Shown here in pieces: positions 5,773 through 7,628 of a stretch of 7,628 nt of DNA (its first letter is position 1; every line of letters begins with the position of its first letter). Source of the DNA: an uncultured Bacteroidota bacterium. Lineage in GTDB: Bacteria > Bacteroidota > Bacteroidia > NS11-12g > UBA955. The stretch is taken from the NCBI GenBank assembly GCA_903879775.1, contig CAIRMY010000283.1:1-7628 (forward strand). Reading direction: 5' to 3'. The translations under genes were made by a program, and so were the position numbers. Under the pieces are notes generated by a model. The model saw only the letters and a program-made list of their open reading frames with translations. It ran no database searches and was not told the DNA's origin.

Positions 5773-6171
5773 ATGACTGATCCTATATCAGATTATCTAA
5801 CACGTTTGCGCAACGCGATCAAAGCGCAACATCGTATTGTAGAGGTTCCTGCAAGTAATCTAAAAAGAGAAATTACTCGCGTACTCTACGAAAAAGGCTA
5901 TATCCTTAAGTATAAATTTGAGGAAACAGAAAACAAACAAGGCGTTATCAAAATTGCTTTGAAATACAACAATCAAACCCGTTTAAGTGCAATCTCTTCG
6001 TTAAAAAGAGTTTCTTCACCTGGTTTGAGAAAGTATTCGGCATCTTCTGATATTCCAAGAGTATTAAATGGTTTGGGTGTTGCTATCCTAACTACTTCTA
6101 GAGGTGTAATGACCGACAAAGAAGCACGTACACTTGGCGTTGGTGGAGAAATTCTTTGTTTTGTTTCTTAA
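5773..6171 (+). CDS. rpsH: 30S ribosomal protein S8 (uS8)
   Basis: The 132-residue product is S8, a primary binder of 16S rRNA helix 21 and central organiser of the 30S platform; in E. coli it is also the repressor of the spc operon. It begins MTDPISDYLTRLRNAIKAQH. The middle has VPASNLKREITRVLYEKGYI (25-44). The C-terminal RNA-binding half includes RVSSPGLRKY (79-88) and the family signature GVAILTTSRGVMTDKEAR (102-119), followed by LGVGGEILCFVS. Length is the family norm. The start is preceded by an A-rich stretch (AAAATAAAAATAAA) without a Shine-Dalgarno. It is followed by the largest gap in the window. Confidence 0.98.
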   Translation: MTDPISDYLTRLRNAIKAQHRIVEVPASNLKREITRVLYEKGYILKYKFEETENKQGVIKIALKYNNQTRLSAISSLKRVSSPGLRKYSASSDIPRVLNGLGVAILTTSRGVMTDKEARTLGVGGEILCFVS

Positions 6172-6206
6172 TTCATTTAACAATTAAATAATATTAAAAA
6201 GAAAAT
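6172..6206 (+). other. 35-nt AT-rich spacer between rpsH and rplF
   Basis: This is the longest non-coding stretch in the window and contains almost only A and T. It has no clear hairpin with a T-run and no match to the Bacteroidota promoter pattern (TTTG near -33 with TAnnTTTG near -7). The A-rich run TAAAAAGAAAAT directly before the ATG at 6207 fits the A-rich start context used in this phylum, so it is best read as an extended translation-initiation region. Confidence 0.5.
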
Positions 6207-6758
6207 ATGTCACGCGTAGGAAAAGCTCCCATTCAAATACCATCTGGTGTGAATGTTACAGTTAACGTAGGATACGTAACTGCAAAGGGGCCTAAAGGAG
6301 AACTTTCTCAAGCCATCGATCAAGACTTTATCGTTATTGTTGAAAATGGCGTGATGACTGTAAATCGCCCAAGCGAGAGCAAACAGCATAAGAGCCTTCA
6401 TGGCTTATACCGTTCTTTACTAAATAATTTAGTAATTGGTGTAGGTTTGGGCCATACTGTAACTCAAGAACTTGTGGGTGTAGGTTACAAAGTATCGAAT
6501 CAAGGAAACTTGGTAGAATTCGTATTGGGTTATTCACACAAAATCTTGTTACAAGTTCCTTCAGAAATTACAGTTTTTACTGAAACTGTAAAAGGAAAAA
6601 GCCCTTCTATTACAATGACTTGTTGCGACAAACAATTGTTAGGGCAAGTAGCAGCTAAAATCCGTTCATTCCGTAAACCTGAACCGTACAAAGGAAAAGG
6701 TATTCGTTTTGCAGGAGAAGTTTTACGTAAAAAAGCAGGTAAGTCTGCATCTAAGTAA
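6207..6758 (+). CDS. rplF: 50S ribosomal protein L6 (uL6)
   Basis: The 183-residue product is L6, which binds 23S rRNA near the sarcin-ricin loop and the factor-binding site. Two related alpha/beta domains are visible: an N-terminal one starting MSRVGKAPIQIPSGV with GPKGEL at 28-33, and a C-terminal one beginning about residue 85 with QELVGVGYKV. The family signature PEPYKGKGIRF is at 158-168, then AGEVLRKKAGKSASK. The stretch LVIGVGLGHTVTQEL replaces the more usual MVxGVxxGF-x-K-x-L; it is a local variant in a normal framework. The ATG at 6207 gives the expected N-terminus. The gene ends 12 nt before rplR. Confidence 0.98.
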   Translation: MSRVGKAPIQIPSGVNVTVNVGYVTAKGPKGELSQAIDQDFIVIVENGVMTVNRPSESKQHKSLHGLYRSLLNNLVIGVGLGHTVTQELVGVGYKVSNQGNLVEFVLGYSHKILLQVPSEITVFTETVKGKSPSITMTCCDKQLLGQVAAKIRSFRKPEPYKGKGIRFAGEVLRKKAGKSASK

Positions 6759-6763
6759 GGAGG
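6757..6763 (+). promoter_or_regulatory. Strong Shine-Dalgarno site (AAGGAGG) before rplR
   Basis: AAGGAGG overlaps the last two bases of the rplF TAA stop and is followed by a 7-nt spacer (AATTATT) to the rplR ATG at 6771. It is the best anti-Shine-Dalgarno match in the window and has the same stop-overlapping layout (TAAGGAG) as the site before rplP. Confidence 0.8.
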
Positions 6764-6770
6764 AATTATT

Positions 6771-7127
6771 ATGGCAAAAAGTAAAAATCAAAGAAGAGAT
6801 AAAATACGTAAGCGTATTCGCGGCGTAGTATCAGGTACTGCTACTAGACCTCGTTTAAGCGTTTTTCGTAGTAATAAAGATATCTATGCTCAATTAATAG
6901 ACGATAGCAAAGGCATTACAATTGCTGCTGTTTCTTCTAGAGAAGCTGGTATAAATGATATAAAAGACAGTAAAGTAGCAAAAGCTTCTTTAGTAGGCAA
7001 AAAAATCGCAGAAATGGCAAAAGGTGCTGGTATCGATTCTATCGTTTTCGATCGTGGTGGTTATTTATACCATGGACGCGTTAAAAGTTTGGCTGATGGT
7101 GCCCGTGAGGGAGGATTACAATTTTAA
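6771..7127 (+). CDS. rplR: 50S ribosomal protein L18 (uL18)
   Basis: The 118-residue product is L18, which with L5 binds 5S rRNA and ties it into the central protuberance. The N-terminal basic arm is QRRDKIRKRIRG (7-18). The conserved strand TRPRLSVFRSNKDIYAQLID is at 25-44, and the C-terminal hallmark is at about 92-117 (VFDRGGYLYHGRVKSLADG, then AREGGL). Length equals the usual 117-120. It follows rplF by 12 nt with a strong Shine-Dalgarno, and precedes rpsE by 11 nt, as in all standard spc operons. Confidence 0.98.
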   Translation: MAKSKNQRRDKIRKRIRGVVSGTATRPRLSVFRSNKDIYAQLIDDSKGITIAAVSSREAGINDIKDSKVAKASLVGKKIAEMAKGAGIDSIVFDRGGYLYHGRVKSLADGAREGGLQF

Positions 7128-7138
7128 TTTTAAAAACA

Positions 7139-7628
7139 ATGTCAAATAAAAACATAGTTAGAGTTCGTCCAGGTGAATTAACCTTAACCGAAAAGGTAGT
7201 AAATATAAACCGTGTTGCTAAAGTTACCAAAGGTGGTAGAACATTTAGCTTCACAGCTTTAGTTGTTGTGGGTGATAGTCATGGTACTGTAGGTCATGGT
7301 TTAGGAAAATCAAATGAAGTAATCGATGCAATTAATAAAGGTATTGAAGATGCTAAAAAGAATTTGATTAAAGTTCCTATTATCAATGGTACCGTTCCTC
7401 ATGAACAACTTGGTAAATTTGGAGGTGGCCGTATTTTCTTGAAGCCTGCTGCGCATGGTACTGGTGTAATTGCTGGTGGTGCAATGCGTGCTGTTTTAGA
7501 AAGTGCTGGTGTTACCGATGTATTGGCTAAATCTAAAGGTTCTTCTAACCCTCACAATGTGGTTAAAGCAACTTTCGATGCCCTTACAAGTATGAGAGAT
7601 CCACACACCGTTGCTCATATGCGTGGTG
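7139..7628 (+). CDS. rpsE: 30S ribosomal protein S5 (uS5), 3' end outside window
   Basis: The frame opens at ATG 7139 (MSNKNIVRVRPGELTLTEKV) and is still open at the window edge, giving 163 residues; the family is about 165-175, so only the last few codons are missing. S5 lies at the mRNA entry channel and affects decoding accuracy. The N-terminal double-stranded-RNA-binding-like domain includes KGGRTFSFTALVVVGD (31-46) and GHGLGK (52-57). The KGGR loop, where spectinomycin-resistance changes occur in E. coli, is wild type. The C-terminal domain has FGGGRIFLKPAAHGTGVIAG (94-113) and SSNPHNVVKATFDAL (135-149). The start has an A-rich leader (TTTTAAAAACA) and no Shine-Dalgarno. Expected next genes, rpmD and rplO, lie beyond the window. 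Confidence 0.97.
   Translation, partial: MSNKNIVRVRPGELTLTEKVVNINRVAKVTKGGRTFSFTALVVVGDSHGTVGHGLGKSNEVIDAINKGIEDAKKNLIKVPIINGTVPHEQLGKFGGGRIFLKPAAHGTGVIAGGAMRAVLESAGVTDVLAKSKGSSNPHNVVKATFDALTSMRDPHTVAHMRG

Noticed and set aside
6150..6206. Possible internal promoter before rplF (TTTG-containing, AT-rich stretch)
   Set aside because: TTTG occurs near 6155-6163, but no TAnnTTTG element follows at the right spacing; AT-richness alone is not evidence.
6441..6500. Unusual L6 stretch (GVGLGHTVTQELVGVGYKV) as a sign of gene damage or transfer
   Set aside because: Frame, length and all flanking signatures are intact and base composition matches the neighbours, so this is ordinary sequence variation.

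Overview
The window is a continuous run of ribosomal protein genes, all on the + strand. It covers most of the S10 operon and the first part of the spc operon. The order is rplC (3' end), rplD, rplW, rplB, rpsS, rplV, rpsC, rplP, rpmC, rpsQ, rplN, rplX, rplE, rpsN, rpsH, rplF, rplR, rpsE (5' part). This is the canonical bacterial order, with no insertion, loss, rearrangement or foreign gene. Sixteen genes are complete; the first and last are cut by the window edges.

The proteins read as Bacteroidota. Supporting features are the long zinc-free S14 with the block NRCKITGRPRGYMRVFG, the S17 block KHPKYGKY...KFAAHDE..QCG, the L2 tail KTRAPKK followed by IIERRK, the S5 block SSNPHNVVKATFDAL, an AT-rich composition, and A-rich sequence instead of a Shine-Dalgarno (SD) site before most start codons. 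I cannot name a genus; a member of the Sphingobacteriia/Chitinophagia/Flavobacteriia side of the phylum is an inference from remembered family sequences.

Layout: positions 1-3970 hold the S10-operon part (L3 end, L4, L23, L2, S19, L22, S3, L16, L29), and S17 at 3970-4230 closes that group. Positions 4232-7628 hold the spc part (L14, L24, L5, S14, S8, L6, L18, S5 start). Genes are packed with gaps of 1-19 nt, two overlaps (ATGA at rplD/rplW, TAATG at rpmC/rpsQ) and one longer gap of 35 nt before rplF. No terminator or convincing promoter is seen between the two groups, so S10 and spc are probably transcribed together. All products are structural parts of the 30S and 50S subunits, made together in near-equal amounts.

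I see no undescribed system here. The points worth a second look are small: three strong SD sequences (before rplP, rpmC and rplR) in a lineage that normally does not use them, an Arg/Asp/Gly/Asn-rich C-terminal tail on S3, and a single TGA stop (rplD) forced by an ATGA junction among otherwise uniform TAA stops.
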